Source: Bacillota bacterium (GTDB taxonomy: Bacteria; Bacillota; Clostridia; Lachnospirales; Lachnospiraceae). From it: a DNA stretch of 64,000 nucleotides. Below the pieces are notes generated by a model. The model was not told where the DNA came from and did not search any database. It saw only the letters and a list, made by a program, of their open reading frames with translations. Position numbers and translations under genes: made by a program. This document shows, in pieces, positions 17,508 through 27,876 of this stretch (positions are counted from its first letter, which is position 1; each line of letters begins with the position of its first letter). Location of the stretch: positions 62,001 through 126,000 of the forward strand of contig JAEXOU010000010.1 of the NCBI GenBank assembly GCA_023439125.1, given 5' to 3'.

Positions 17508-18656
17508 ATGGTTTTAGGAAGCAAAGAATTGATTCGTGATATGAACAGTAAACTAGTATTAGAAACAATTATTCAAAGTAATCCAATATCAAGAGCAAAT
17601 ATTAGTAAAAAACTTGGGTTAACCAAAGCAACAATTTCAGCAATTGTACAGGATCTTATTAATTCAAAGCTAGTACTAGAAATCGGGAGTGATGATACCT
17701 CTCTTGGTCGAAAACCAATATTACTTAGTTTTAATCAGAAAGCTGGATTTTCTATCTGTATTGATATTGGTGTTTCTGTACTCTCCTGTATGATTAGTGA
17801 CTTACTGGGTGAAAACCGAAATATAAAGCAAATAAAGACACCCGCTCAAAAAGACATCGTCAAAACCCTTATTGAGCTGATTGAGTCAATGGAAGAGAGC
17901 TATGAGAAACTGCCTTATGGATTGATCGGCATCACGCTTGGAATTCATGGTGTCACCTATGAGAATGAGATATTATTTACGCCTTATTATGATTTAGTTG
18001 GAACTAATTTACGTCAACAACTTTCTGAATATTTTAGCGTCCCTGTTTTTCTCGAAAATGAAGCTAATTTATCTGCTCTTGGAGAACGTGCTTATCTTTC
18101 TAATCAATATAAGAGCTTAGCAAATATCAGTATCCACACTGGTGTTGGTCTTGGAGTTATCTTAAATAATGAACTTTTTAATGGGAACAACGGACATGCT
18201 GGTGAACTTGGTCATACGATTGTTGAAATGAATGGTCGTCAGTGTCCTTGTGGCAATCATGGCTGTTTAGAACAATATACTTCAGAGCGTGCCATATTGT
18301 TAGAGTATTCAAACAGGACAGGGAAAAAAGAGGTTAATTGGGATGACTTCTTAGAAGCCTGTACTACACAGGAGAAAGAAGCATTAGATTTATTAGATCA
18401 GTTTGTATCTTATATGTGCATTTGTATTAATAATCTTTTGAACTCCTTAAGTCCAGAAATTATTATAATTAATAGTTCTTTAACCAACAATTTTCCTTGG
18501 TTAATTAGTAGAATTATCAACGGACTTACAAGTAAGGTTTTAACTAAGGTTCCAATTATTCCTTCCTTAAGAAGAGATTCCTCCATTTTACTTGGAGGAA
18601 TCAGTGTCGCAGTTCGGGACTTCTTAGGAGTAAAAAATATTCTTTTTCATGATTAA
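17508..18656 (+). CDS. xylR: ROK-family transcriptional regulator, XylR-like
   Basis: The N-terminal 75 residues form a winged helix-turn-helix (NPISRANISKKLGLTKATIS), followed by a ROK sugar-kinase-like domain with IDIGVSVL and the zinc-binding CPCGNHGCLE motif. This is the layout of XylR and NagC-type repressors, in which sugar binding releases DNA. It is divergent from xylB and a palindromic operator lies between them, so it is most likely the xylose-responsive repressor; the effector sugar is inferred. Its stop overlaps by four bases the end of the convergent lipid kinase gene, leaving no room for a terminator between them. Confidence 0.85.
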   Translation: MVLGSKELIRDMNSKLVLETIIQSNPISRANISKKLGLTKATISAIVQDLINSKLVLEIGSDDTSLGRKPILLSFNQKAGFSICIDIGVSVLSCMISDLLGENRNIKQIKTPAQKDIVKTLIELIESMEESYEKLPYGLIGITLGIHGVTYENEILFTPYYDLVGTNLRQQLSEYFSVPVFLENEANLSALGERAYLSNQYKSLANISIHTGVGLGVILNNELFNGNNGHAGELGHTIVEMNGRQCPCGNHGCLEQYTSERAILLEYSNRTGKKEVNWDDFLEACTTQEKEALDLLDQFVSYMCICINNLLNSLSPEIIIINSSLTNNFPWLISRIINGLTSKVLTKVPIIPSLRRDSSILLGGISVAVRDFLGVKNILFHD

Positions 18657-19567
18657 GATTTTTTCTTTAGAGAACGACTGCAAATATACGGGATTGCCTT
18701 CTTATGCACTTTAACGTTGGCAATCCTTGTTGTTCCACCATACTCGCCATCGAGTGACCATGGCATATCGATATCAGAGTATACCTTAACTTCACTTACT
18801 CGGCGATAATAAAAGTATTTTCCAGAAAGATCATTTTTTAATAAGTCATTAATGATGTTGCTGATCTCTAATAAATTATGTGGTCTACGTATCATAATTA
18901 ACTCAAATAAACCATCATTTAATAAAACTTTTTTTCCTGTAATCCCACGAAAACCAGCGATTGAATTTGAATTAGCGATCATACCGACAATAAAATCATC
19001 TTCCTCTATTTCATTGTCATGTACAACTTTTAGATGTAAAGACTTAATTCCATGAAGTCGTGTCACCCCACTTAAAATATATGCTATTCTTCCGAGCACA
19101 TTTTTAACATTCTGTGGAGTATCATATGATACATCAGCAAACAATCCAAACGCTGCCGTGTATGTAAAGTAATTGTTATTGATTCGTCCTACATCACATA
19201 GCATCGTCGTTCCCTTCGCCATGATTTCAGCTGCTTTTATCATGTCCTTTGGGACTCGCAAACTATAACCAAAATCATTGGTTGTACCGGATGGTATATA
19301 ACCAACCGGTACTGTAACACCACATTCCATAATACCGCCAACTACTTCATTCAACGTTCCATCACCACCGGAACAGATGACAGCATTGCATTCTCCATTA
19401 TTGACATACTCAATTACCTTTTCACGTGCATCAAGTCTTTGTTTTGTTGGATAAACAATTAACTCATAATCACTATTTGAGAATACCTCTAAAATTCGTG
19501 AAAGTCTAGTTCTTATTTTACCACGACCTGCATTGGGATTATAGATAAATAGCAATTTCTTTTTCAT
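18653..19567 (-). CDS. Diacylglycerol/lipid kinase family protein (DagK/YegS/BmrU type)
   Basis: The glycine-rich nucleotide-binding block CSGGDGTLNEVVGG and the N-terminal FIYNPNAGRGK are hallmarks of the DAGK catalytic domain. The later GYIPSGTTNDFG motif is also standard. Such enzymes phosphorylate diacylglycerol or related lipids, returning diacylglycerol from lipoteichoic acid synthesis to phospholipid. At 304 residues it matches DgkB-like proteins. The start overlaps the stop of the upstream spore protein gene by one base behind a GGGGAAG ribosome site, so the two are translated from one message. Confidence 0.9.
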   Translation of the reverse strand: MKKKLLFIYNPNAGRGKIRTRLSRILEVFSNSDYELIVYPTKQRLDAREKVIEYVNNGECNAVICSGGDGTLNEVVGGIMECGVTVPVGYIPSGTTNDFGYSLRVPKDMIKAAEIMAKGTTMLCDVGRINNNYFTYTAAFGLFADVSYDTPQNVKNVLGRIAYILSGVTRLHGIKSLHLKVVHDNEIEEDDFIVGMIANSNSIAGFRGITGKKVLLNDGLFELIMIRRPHNLLEISNIINDLLKNDLSGKYFYYRRVSEVKVYSDIDMPWSLDGEYGGTTRIANVKVHKKAIPYICSRSLKKKS

Positions 19568-19773
19568 TACAAGCTTCCCCTTTTTATACGTTCTTGTTCT
19601 TTCTTTTTTCTTGTCATTATTCCACCGATTCTTCCGGTTTCTTTTGCAGATAAGGAACCCCAGCCACTCTCAATTACTCGATCAAATAAGCCAAGTTCTT
19701 TCGCTATCTCGTATTTCATCATTTCTTCAGGTTTCACTTTATCCATATCAATTGATTTTTTTGCTTTTACCAT
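19567..19773 (-). CDS. Alpha/beta-type small acid-soluble spore protein
   Basis: A 68-residue protein with the SASP signature KYEIAKELGLFDRVIESGWG, then LSAKETGRIGG, then a lysine and arginine tail. These proteins coat spore DNA and protect it from UV and heat, and are degraded by the GPR protease at germination; the KYEIAKELG segment contains the expected cleavage context. I take the ATG at 19773 because AAGGAG sits 8 bases upstream; an upstream GTG would add three residues. The presence of this gene is good evidence that the host makes endospores. Expression in the forespore under sigma-G would be expected but I did not identify the promoter. Confidence 0.88.
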   Translation of the reverse strand: MVKAKKSIDMDKVKPEEMMKYEIAKELGLFDRVIESGWGSLSAKETGRIGGIMTRKKKEQERIKRGSL

Positions 19774-19862
19774 CCTACACACTCCTTATTGTCTTGCACT
19801 ATATATAAAATGTCAATCACTTTTTCTACAAGCATATAGAGTGTTTCCTAAATCCTAAGTTT

Positions 19863-22800
19863 TTAAACAAGGCCTATACTTTTTTGCAATGCGAAAGAGT
19901 AAATCACCTTTTCTTTTACTGGCCTGTTATACATTCGTTCAATCGCTAATGCATAGTAATCCAATTGTTTATGATAGCGACTCACAAGAAGTTCTTCTTC
20001 CCCTTCACTTACTCGGTCTGTTTTATAATCAAGTAAAACAAAACCATCCTCCTCCTCAAAAAAAACATCAATAATTCCCTGAATTAAAACTATGTCTTCA
20101 TTCTCATAGTTATCCTGAATTTGACTTGCTTCAATTCCTAGAACAAACTGCTGCTCTTTGAATAATCTATTGTTCTCCTCAGCTGCTCTCATTCTATCAC
20201 AAATTGTTGATTGGAAAAATGATACTAATTGCTTTAATGAAATACTCTTAACATTATGTTCCTCAAGAATACCACTCTGAATTAATTGATCTACTAATTG
20301 TTTCAAGTCTTCGTATGTCCTAAGAGTTGTAAATGTCGCACATTCCATAATCTTATGAATTATCGTTCCTTTATCAGCGCCCTTTAGCTCCACCTCTTTT
20401 TTTAAGAAGGCTGGAATTGTCGGTTCACTCTGAATGAATGCTGTTGTTTCTTCTTGGATTTCCTTTAAGATTGCACTCATCTCTTCATCCATATCAGAGC
20501 CCAACTTTTTTAATTCACTCACCGTTGTTTTTATCGGCAAATTTGCTTGTTTCTTGAATGGATATTCATAAGCTATCCTGTTTTCTAATTCCTGTCGCAG
20601 TTTCTCATTTTTCATCTCTTGAAATGTTTTGGTCGATAATTCCTCCTCTTTCTTCATAAGTCCAATCTGTTTATCCTCTTCCATGATCTCAAGCTGTGTT
20701 AATAAGACAGTTTCCACTGCAATTGATTCCTCTTCTAGGGAGGCTGGCCCAACTAAAGAGAAATAATTGTTTGCCTTAGATAACGTTTGAAACATCATAT
20801 GCTTATCAGCTAAAAATCTCGCTTGCTGCCACTTTTTTAGCTCCTCTTGTGCATCTTTAACTGTTCCAATCATAATCAGCTTCTCTTTTGCACGTGTTAA
20901 TGCTACATAAAGAATTCTCAATTCTTCTCCTAGATTATCTAGGACTAGTTTCTCTTGTATTGCTCGCTTCATAAGTGTTGGAATCTTTGTTCTTGTATCA
21001 ATATCAATGCATTCTGGACCAATCCCGTAGTCTGGATGGAATACAATTTTATCTCTTGCATCCATATTATTAAAGGTCTTTCCCATTCCTCCAACAAAAA
21101 CAACTGGAAATTCTAATCCTTTACTTTTATGAATACTCATAATTCGAACTGCGTTATCATTTTCACCAACACTAGAAGCTTCTCCGTAATCAATTTCATA
21201 TTTAAGCAAGCGTTCTACATAACGAATAAATTGAAATAAGCCATGATAACTGCTTTGTTCAAAAGTAATCGCATATTGAATTAACATATTCAGATTACTT
21301 CGTCTCTGCTCACCAGCTGGCATTGCATAAACATATAAATCGTATCCTGTTACTTGATAAATTTCTTGGATTAACTCATGAACACTCAGATAAGTACTTT
21401 TTTCACGCAAAGCATCATACATTTCAAAAAATGAGATCAGTTTATCTGACAACTCCTGATGATCTGCCATAACGCATAATCTAGCAGCCTCATACAGAGA
21501 ACATTTTTTATTCTCAGTTTTACTAAGTGGAACAAGAGTCCTTAACAGTCCTAACTCGTTCGAGCTAAGTTTCCCAATTGGTGAATAAAGCACAGCCATC
21601 ATAGGAATGTCCTGTTTCGGATTATCCAGGATACGTAGGAAATTTAATACGGTTTTAACTTCTAAGGTTTGAAAATAACCAGTTTGAGTATCAGAAAAAC
21701 AAGGGATTCCTTCTGCTAATAACTGCTCAACAAATGTCTCAGACCAATTAGACATTGTTCGAAGCAAAATAACAATGTCACTATACTTTAACTTTCTTAG
21801 TGTCCCATTACTTGTCACTTGAAAATCCTCATTCATCAAGCGTTTGATTCTAGCAGCAATAGCTCTTGCCTCGATTTCACGGCTAGTCAACTCAAGTGTT
21901 TGCGAATCCTCTTCCGATAGATCAAGATCATCCATATTCATATCAATCATAATCAATTCTGTTTGATTGACCTTTGGCCTTTCTTGTTCCGGAAAACTTG
22001 CCCCTGTATATAATGCGACTTTATCTGTATATTCAATCCCACCAAGAGATTCTCTCATAATCTTATAAAAAATATTATTTACGGATGATAAAACCTCATC
22101 ACGGCTTCGGAAATTCTTACTTAACTCAATCTTTTGTGCTTTAGAATCGTCTTCGGAATAATTATTATACTTTTCCATAAAAAGCTCTGGACGTGCTAAA
22201 CGGAATTTATAGATACTTTGTTTAACGTCACCAACCATAAATAAATTTGGCTGCCCAACTCTTTCTCTAGAGATGCTAGTTAAGATAAACTCCTGAACAA
22301 GGTTACTATCCTGGTATTCATCAATCATAATCTCTTCAAACTGCTCACTCAAATCAATTGCTGCTGCCGTTGGTAGGATACCACCATCGGAATGATCTAC
22401 TAAGATTTGCAAGGCAAAGTGTTCTAAGTCGGAAAAATCTACAAGATTTGCTTCCTCCTTTGCAGTTCGTAGCTTGATAAGAAAAGTTTGTACCAAATCT
22501 ACTAATATCGTCATCGGCTTAGCCACTCTTTCCATATCACTTAACATTTCTTCTGGTGACTGATAAAAATAATCCTCAGATAAATCCTTTAAGATATCCT
22601 TGCATTGATTTCGTAAACACTTTACAAATTCTTTTTTTTCTTCATCCACATCTGGTACTTTTTTTGTGGATAGTCTTGCGAACGTAATATTACCTAATGC
22701 CTGATAGTATTCTTCATAAGTATTTATATTGTATAGAGAATCTAAGATCTCCTGATCTGACAATAATGCCTGAATATATGCTTCTGGACCATTTGGACTA

Positions 22801-23528
22801 GCGCATAGTTTCATAGCCTCTGCATTAATATTTCTGGCATCCATCAACAATAACTTAATATGATAAAGTAAATCCTTCATCCACTCGGTCTGATTCAGTT
22901 CCAAGATTGATGAGATTTTAAAATCATCCACGCGCTTACTAAGCCATTCTTCAGGATATGGATAACTCATTGAAAACTGATATAACTTTAGAATTAAATC
23001 CTCGATAGGTGCATCTGATTTGGAAGCAGAATAACACTCAACAAAGTTTAAAAAGTCTTCATTTCCCTCTTCATATCGCTCTTCTAGCAATTCTTGAATA
23101 ACATCAGACCTTAAAAGCGTAAGTTCTGCTTCATCTGCAATACGAAAAGAAGGGTCTAAATCAATTGTATGAAAGTAGTTGCGAATTACATAAAGACAGA
23201 AACTATCAATCGTTGTAATCTGTGCATTATAAAGAAGAGTCATCTGCTTTTGAAGATGCGTATTATCAGGTTCTTCTAATACTTTCTTCTCAATTGCCTT
23301 CCCAATTCGTTCTCTCATCTCACTGGCAGCTGCCTTTGTAAAGGTTACGATTAATAGCTGGTCGATATTAATCGGATTCTCCTTTGCCGTTATCTTTTCA
23401 AGAATTCTTTCTACTAAGACAGCAGTTTTACCAGAACCAGCTGCCGCGGACACAAGGATATTGCGATTTCTTAAATCAATTACTTTCTTTTGCTGTGTCG
23501 TCCACGTCATGTTCGCCATCATCCTCAT
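19863..23528 (-). CDS. addA: ATP-dependent helicase/nuclease subunit A
   Basis: A 1221-residue UvrD-type helicase-nuclease. Walker A is AAAGSGKT near residue 30, the DEYQD motif II appears in MIDEYQDSN, and the C-terminal RecB-type nuclease motif is VLLDYKTDR with the following Q-x3-Y in YHKQLDYYAL. With AddB it resects double-strand breaks, recognises Chi, and loads RecA; it also degrades linear foreign DNA. The start region overlaps the end of addB by about 50 bases; ATG codons at 23522 or 23519 sit better behind GGGAG than the one at 23528. Length and motif set are complete. Confidence 0.95.
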   Translation of the reverse strand: MRMMANMTWTTQQKKVIDLRNRNILVSAAAGSGKTAVLVERILEKITAKENPINIDQLLIVTFTKAAASEMRERIGKAIEKKVLEEPDNTHLQKQMTLLYNAQITTIDSFCLYVIRNYFHTIDLDPSFRIADEAELTLLRSDVIQELLEERYEEGNEDFLNFVECYSASKSDAPIEDLILKLYQFSMSYPYPEEWLSKRVDDFKISSILELNQTEWMKDLLYHIKLLLMDARNINAEAMKLCASPNGPEAYIQALLSDQEILDSLYNINTYEEYYQALGNITFARLSTKKVPDVDEEKKEFVKCLRNQCKDILKDLSEDYFYQSPEEMLSDMERVAKPMTILVDLVQTFLIKLRTAKEEANLVDFSDLEHFALQILVDHSDGGILPTAAAIDLSEQFEEIMIDEYQDSNLVQEFILTSISRERVGQPNLFMVGDVKQSIYKFRLARPELFMEKYNNYSEDDSKAQKIELSKNFRSRDEVLSSVNNIFYKIMRESLGGIEYTDKVALYTGASFPEQERPKVNQTELIMIDMNMDDLDLSEEDSQTLELTSREIEARAIAARIKRLMNEDFQVTSNGTLRKLKYSDIVILLRTMSNWSETFVEQLLAEGIPCFSDTQTGYFQTLEVKTVLNFLRILDNPKQDIPMMAVLYSPIGKLSSNELGLLRTLVPLSKTENKKCSLYEAARLCVMADHQELSDKLISFFEMYDALREKSTYLSVHELIQEIYQVTGYDLYVYAMPAGEQRRSNLNMLIQYAITFEQSSYHGLFQFIRYVERLLKYEIDYGEASSVGENDNAVRIMSIHKSKGLEFPVVFVGGMGKTFNNMDARDKIVFHPDYGIGPECIDIDTRTKIPTLMKRAIQEKLVLDNLGEELRILYVALTRAKEKLIMIGTVKDAQEELKKWQQARFLADKHMMFQTLSKANNYFSLVGPASLEEESIAVETVLLTQLEIMEEDKQIGLMKKEEELSTKTFQEMKNEKLRQELENRIAYEYPFKKQANLPIKTTVSELKKLGSDMDEEMSAILKEIQEETTAFIQSEPTIPAFLKKEVELKGADKGTIIHKIMECATFTTLRTYEDLKQLVDQLIQSGILEEHNVKSISLKQLVSFFQSTICDRMRAAEENNRLFKEQQFVLGIEASQIQDNYENEDIVLIQGIIDVFFEEEDGFVLLDYKTDRVSEGEEELLVSRYHKQLDYYALAIERMYNRPVKEKVIYSFALQKSIGLV

Positions 23529-26500
23529 CTCCCTTCTCTTTTAATAAATTCCAAATATCATCATTTGATAATTGTCGTAATTTACGATAACGGTAACCCT
23601 CTATTTTACAATCAAACCCACATACGGAGCTAAATTTACAATAACTGCAGGCATCTTTATTCTTACTCTTGTAAGGATTGTGAAAGACATCGCCCTCCAT
23701 AATTTTCAAAGAAAAAGAATGCATTAAGTCCGTAATATACTTTTGCAACTGTTGAAACTGGTCGATGGTTGCTATCGAAGATCTCTTTGTAAACTCTCCT
23801 TCTTTGCTTGTCTCCACTGGAATAACACTTGATTTCACACTCTTAGAAAGTTCTCCATCAGCAGAGATTAACTTACAATCGATAAAAGATACGACCTTTT
23901 TATCTGCATTCGCTAGACCATTCATTCGAAGTTTCTTATCAATATCTGCTTCTACATGGTCAGATTTTTCAACAATTGGATCATCTAGGTTATAGTAAAA
24001 TACACCTGCAGGTATAATTTCTTTTTCTGGATATTTCTCCTTCATAAGCTCCATAGCAGCACTTAAGTAGACTCCTAGTTGTAGCTGCAGACCATAATAT
24101 AAACTCATTAAATCAAAGGACGTACTGCCTGATTTGTAATCAATGACTTTTAGATACAATTTTTGTTCTTCCTCATAGATATCTACACGATCGATACGAC
24201 CATGAAGATTGAGATAGCGGTCTGCATGAGCAAAAAACTGCTCATATAGCATAGGCTCAAATTTACCAGCTTGCAATTGCTTTGCTAATATTTCCACGGT
24301 CTTTAATAATATTCTTTCAACTCTCTTAATTAAATAAGCATTCCGTTTCGAACTTTCTAAGATGCCGTTACCAAAATCAGTAACCGCTTCTACCACACTC
24401 TCTTTCCCTAAGGATACTTCTACTTCCTTCGGCAAGTTATGCCAGTTGTACTCTGTAGATTTTAATTTCTTTGAAAAGAGTTCAAGTGCCTCATGGAAGA
24501 TATTTCCGATATCAGGTATGGATACCTGGTACTCTCTTCGTTCCTCAAGATTTAAACCATACTCCAGAAAATGTGCAAATGCACAAGCTGCATATCGCTC
24601 CATTCTTGTAACAGAACCGATTAAAGACTCTGAGTATAGTTTCTTAGCAACAATAGCAGATAACCCTGTTTCTTTATTTCGATAAAATACTCCATCTAAA
24701 ATATTCGATAACGGTGTACGAGGCTCTAATTTTCCATCAAGATAAAGCTGATACAGCTCATAGAACAGATCATCTTTCTTCTCTTCTTCATAATCTCGTA
24801 ACTGCTCAATCAAATAATCCAAGCCATAATCTGTGCTTAGTATTTTATCTAGATCATGATTGATGTCTCCTGTCCTTGCATCTGCATTAATTGTTAGCAT
24901 ATTAGGAAATAACTTTTGTATCTTACCAATCAGATAAGAAGTTCGCATTGCTTTTCCCTTCGCATCTATTTTAGCGAAAGATAGATAAAGCTTACTTTGT
25001 GGCTTTGTTAAGTTCAAATACAAGTAGAATTCTGTCGTATACGCATTCTGACGTTTCGTTGGTGAAAGTTCTATTGCATGATCTGCAAATAACTGACGAT
25101 CCAGATCTGAGAGAATTCCACCACCTGGATTTGCTTTTGGAACAATTCCATCATTCACACCGATAAAAAATAATGCTTTAATATCCTTTAAACGTGTTCT
25201 TTCAATGTCACCAACAAGAATCTGATCGACACCTGGAGGAATAAGTCCAACCTTTGCTTCCTTTAATCCTGTTTCTAGGATATCCTTAAATTCTTTTAGA
25301 ATCAGAATATCCTCCCCTAGCAATTCCACGATACGATCAAAAATCTCAAGAACAAGACGATACACCTGCTCATACTCTTTCGCCAACTGAAGATTTTCAT
25401 CTGATGGTTTTGCTTTAAACTCATCTGCTTCTCTCTGCAACTTTTCTTCACACTGATAGAACACCATTACGTCATATAATGCTGTAATCTTTTCTCTTAC
25501 GGTTGCATCTTTTCTATTTAATACCTCATACAAAGGTCTTAATTCATTCACTAGTTGTTCTCTTAACAGATTAATTCCCTCGAAATCGATCGTATAATTT
25601 GTTCGATAGGTCCTAGTCCACTCTTTGCTATACATTGAGATTCCGCGTATCCCTTGCGCGATAACATAATTATCGAGAGCGGACAAAATCTCAAAATCTA
25701 CATTCACAAGTTTGCATTTTAAAAATCTCATAACTCCCTCATAAGAGAAGTTATGCTCCACAACTTCAATCGCTGCTCGTACAAATTCTACTAAAGGATT
25801 CGTTAAGATATTTTTTTTCATATCAATAAAACAAGGAATATCTACTTGAGCCATTTCTTGTTTTACAATTTGTGCATATCCTTCCACATCACCTGTTACA
25901 ATAGCAATATCCTTATACCGGTATCCCTCTTCACGAATTAGGCGCAAAATCTCAACAACCGTATATTTTACTTCTTCTTTTGCTGTCTTTGCCGCTGTTA
26001 CTGTAATATCCTCTTGCTCACCTTCAAAAGTTTTGTAAGGATAACGAAAGATATTATGCTCTAGATGTGCTAATGCTTTTGACTTTCGATAACGAAACGG
26101 CACTTCATTACATGAACTCGGGAAAATATTAGGAAATACTTCTACATCATTCTCATCTGCAATTTTTGTTAACTTTTCAATTGTTTGAGAACTAAGATAA
26201 AAGAGCTCGTGTTCTTTTAGATATCGATTTTCTTCTCTGGCATCTAGTGTAACCGTAACGTATACCTTTTTTGCGAGCTTTAATAAGTGTGATAGTAATT
26301 TGTACTGAGAAGGAGTAAAACCAGTAAATCCATCCAAGCAGATGATACTATCTTTCACTATCTTTGATTTATCAATTACTTCACAAAGGACATCTAATAT
26401 CTCCTCAGCATTAATATATCGATCCCGTAAAAACTCTTCGTAAGCTCTATAAATTGTAATGATATCTTTTATCTTATTGGAAAGAAGTTTTTTATCTCCT

Positions 26501-26937
26501 GCAATCTCTACCATCTTCTCAAGCTCTGTACTACGAACAGAATACTGTAACAATTCAGAAATCATTGACTTCATCTCATCAATAAAGCCTTGCTTCTTAA
26601 CATTTGCACCAAACAAAATTAGATCGTTCTTCTTTTCCATAACGACCTTCTTAACAATCATACTTTTTCCGGTATCTTCAAGAACTAAGCGATTGTTTCC
26701 ACCAACCTCGTCAAATACACGGTAAGCTAATCGCATAAAGCTTAATATATCAATATTCATAATGCCCTTATTAGGGTGCATACTTACCAAATCCTTCTGT
26801 GTTTGAAGCGTAAACTGCTCAGGAACAAGAATCAGATAGTTCGTATTTGGATTGACGATCGATTCCTTTATTATCGTATCATATACAAAATGTGTTTTTC
26901 CTGTTCCCGAACTACCCAAGATAAATTGTAAAGCCAT
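23476..26937 (-). CDS. addB: ATP-dependent helicase/deoxyribonuclease subunit B
   Basis: An 1153-residue protein starting with the P-loop LGSSGTGKTHFVYD. The C-terminal nuclease domain has VIDYKSGSTSFD and a set of cysteines (YAACAF, then ACSYCKFSSVCGFD) that hold the AddB 4Fe-4S cluster. The helicase motifs in the middle are degenerate, as in AddB generally, where this part scans for Chi. It is the first gene of an addB-addA operon, the usual Firmicute order. All expected catalytic and iron-sulfur residues are visible. Confidence 0.95.
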   Translation of the reverse strand: MALQFILGSSGTGKTHFVYDTIIKESIVNPNTNYLILVPEQFTLQTQKDLVSMHPNKGIMNIDILSFMRLAYRVFDEVGGNNRLVLEDTGKSMIVKKVVMEKKNDLILFGANVKKQGFIDEMKSMISELLQYSVRSTELEKMVEIAGDKKLLSNKIKDIITIYRAYEEFLRDRYINAEEILDVLCEVIDKSKIVKDSIICLDGFTGFTPSQYKLLSHLLKLAKKVYVTVTLDAREENRYLKEHELFYLSSQTIEKLTKIADENDVEVFPNIFPSSCNEVPFRYRKSKALAHLEHNIFRYPYKTFEGEQEDITVTAAKTAKEEVKYTVVEILRLIREEGYRYKDIAIVTGDVEGYAQIVKQEMAQVDIPCFIDMKKNILTNPLVEFVRAAIEVVEHNFSYEGVMRFLKCKLVNVDFEILSALDNYVIAQGIRGISMYSKEWTRTYRTNYTIDFEGINLLREQLVNELRPLYEVLNRKDATVREKITALYDVMVFYQCEEKLQREADEFKAKPSDENLQLAKEYEQVYRLVLEIFDRIVELLGEDILILKEFKDILETGLKEAKVGLIPPGVDQILVGDIERTRLKDIKALFFIGVNDGIVPKANPGGGILSDLDRQLFADHAIELSPTKRQNAYTTEFYLYLNLTKPQSKLYLSFAKIDAKGKAMRTSYLIGKIQKLFPNMLTINADARTGDINHDLDKILSTDYGLDYLIEQLRDYEEEKKDDLFYELYQLYLDGKLEPRTPLSNILDGVFYRNKETGLSAIVAKKLYSESLIGSVTRMERYAACAFAHFLEYGLNLEERREYQVSIPDIGNIFHEALELFSKKLKSTEYNWHNLPKEVEVSLGKESVVEAVTDFGNGILESSKRNAYLIKRVERILLKTVEILAKQLQAGKFEPMLYEQFFAHADRYLNLHGRIDRVDIYEEEQKLYLKVIDYKSGSTSFDLMSLYYGLQLQLGVYLSAAMELMKEKYPEKEIIPAGVFYYNLDDPIVEKSDHVEADIDKKLRMNGLANADKKVVSFIDCKLISADGELSKSVKSSVIPVETSKEGEFTKRSSIATIDQFQQLQKYITDLMHSFSLKIMEGDVFHNPYKSKNKDACSYCKFSSVCGFDCKIEGYRYRKLRQLSNDDIWNLLKEKGDEDDGEHDVDDTAKESN

Positions 26938-27277
26938 CTACATCCTCCCCACTCTATTGAAATGCAGTATATCACCATATTTCAATTTATATTTCTCTTT
27001 CTATTTACTCTATATTTAACTTACTTCCTACATCGCTTGTGGTCTACAAAAGTCCGCACTCTTTTTGCGGCTTGTGAGCGATGCGCGCCGAAAAAAATAT
27101 ATGATAGAAGTTTATCTTCTCAAAAGTCCTCAGCCTCAAGCGAACCCTCTGCAAAAGGTGCGACCCTACAGATAATTATACACTAAGAATACGATTACTT
27201 ACATTATTATTTTCTTACAATCATATTTTATAAAGAAGCATAATAAACTGTATAAAGCATATTGGGAGGATAAAAAG
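26938..27277. repeat. Divergent gap with a degenerate palindromic element (copy 2)
   Basis: CATCGCT at 27031-27037 pairs with AGCGATG at 27077-27083, enclosing AAGTCCGCAC and GCGGCTT, followed by GCGCGCCGAAAAAAATATA. This matches the right half of the dispersed palindromic family, but the long left arm is missing. The rest of the 340-bp gap should contain the addB and downstream-gene promoters; I see no other structure. Confidence 0.5.
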
Positions 27278-27724
27278 ATGTCAAACACAAAAATAGTTGT
27301 TATTAAGCTAAAGCAAATCATATATGGGGTCATTTTTGCTGTTCTTGGTATTATCTTAGTTATTTTATTAATCACCCTATTCAAATCTGGAAAGAGTAAA
27401 TCGACAGATGTAAGTGATGTTGCAAAATATACACCAGGTAAGTACACTTCTGTAGTTACTTTAAATGATACTAACCTTAATCTCGAAGTTGTTGTAGATG
27501 AAAATCACATAAGCTCAGTAAAAATCGTAAATATTGATGACTCAATTACAACTATGTTCCCATTGATCGAACCATCTATTAACAAAATCGAAGAACAGCT
27601 ATGTAATGATGTCGATATTGCCTCTATTGAAATCTCAGATGACAGTAAATTTACACAGAAACTTTTATTAGATGCTGTAAAACAAACACTTGCGAAAGCA
27701 TCGGTAGATCAAGCGAAAGAATAG
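27278..27724 (+). CDS. Membrane-anchored FMN-binding-domain-like protein
   Basis: A 148-residue protein with one membrane segment at about residues 13-36 and a short extracytoplasmic domain. The domain begins YTPGKYTSVVTLND and continues with alternating strands and VDENHISSVKI, the pattern of small FMN_bind domains in which FMN is attached to Thr by ApbE. No clear flavinylation motif (S/T-G-A-T) is visible, so flavin attachment is doubtful. It stands alone behind a GGGAGG ribosome site and ends before a bidirectional terminator. Function unknown. Confidence 0.6.
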   Translation: MSNTKIVVIKLKQIIYGVIFAVLGIILVILLITLFKSGKSKSTDVSDVAKYTPGKYTSVVTLNDTNLNLEVVVDENHISSVKIVNIDDSITTMFPLIEPSINKIEEQLCNDVDIASIEISDDSKFTQKLLLDAVKQTLAKASVDQAKE

Positions 27725-27771
27725 TACATACAAAGCATATTCCTCTATTATCATACCTATCTCATTTTCGT

Positions 27772-27862
27772 AAAATAGGGCTGTTGTAGAACAAAATCTA
27801 GAATGTAAGGTTATCTTACCAAAACCTTTATCCAGATTATATTCTCCAACAACCCTATTTTG
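27772..27862. terminator. Bidirectional hairpin terminator between convergent genes
   Basis: AAAATAGGGCTGTTG pairs with CAACAACCCTATTTT with one mismatch; the arms carry A and T runs on both sides. It separates the FMN-binding-like gene from nadE. Confidence 0.65.
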
Positions 27863-27876
27863 TTGTCTTAGATTCA

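Noticed and set aside
26962..27186. 74-codon frame in the addB upstream gap
   Set aside because: It reads through the palindromic element (CGLxx-type core); similar short frames occur in every copy of the repeat.
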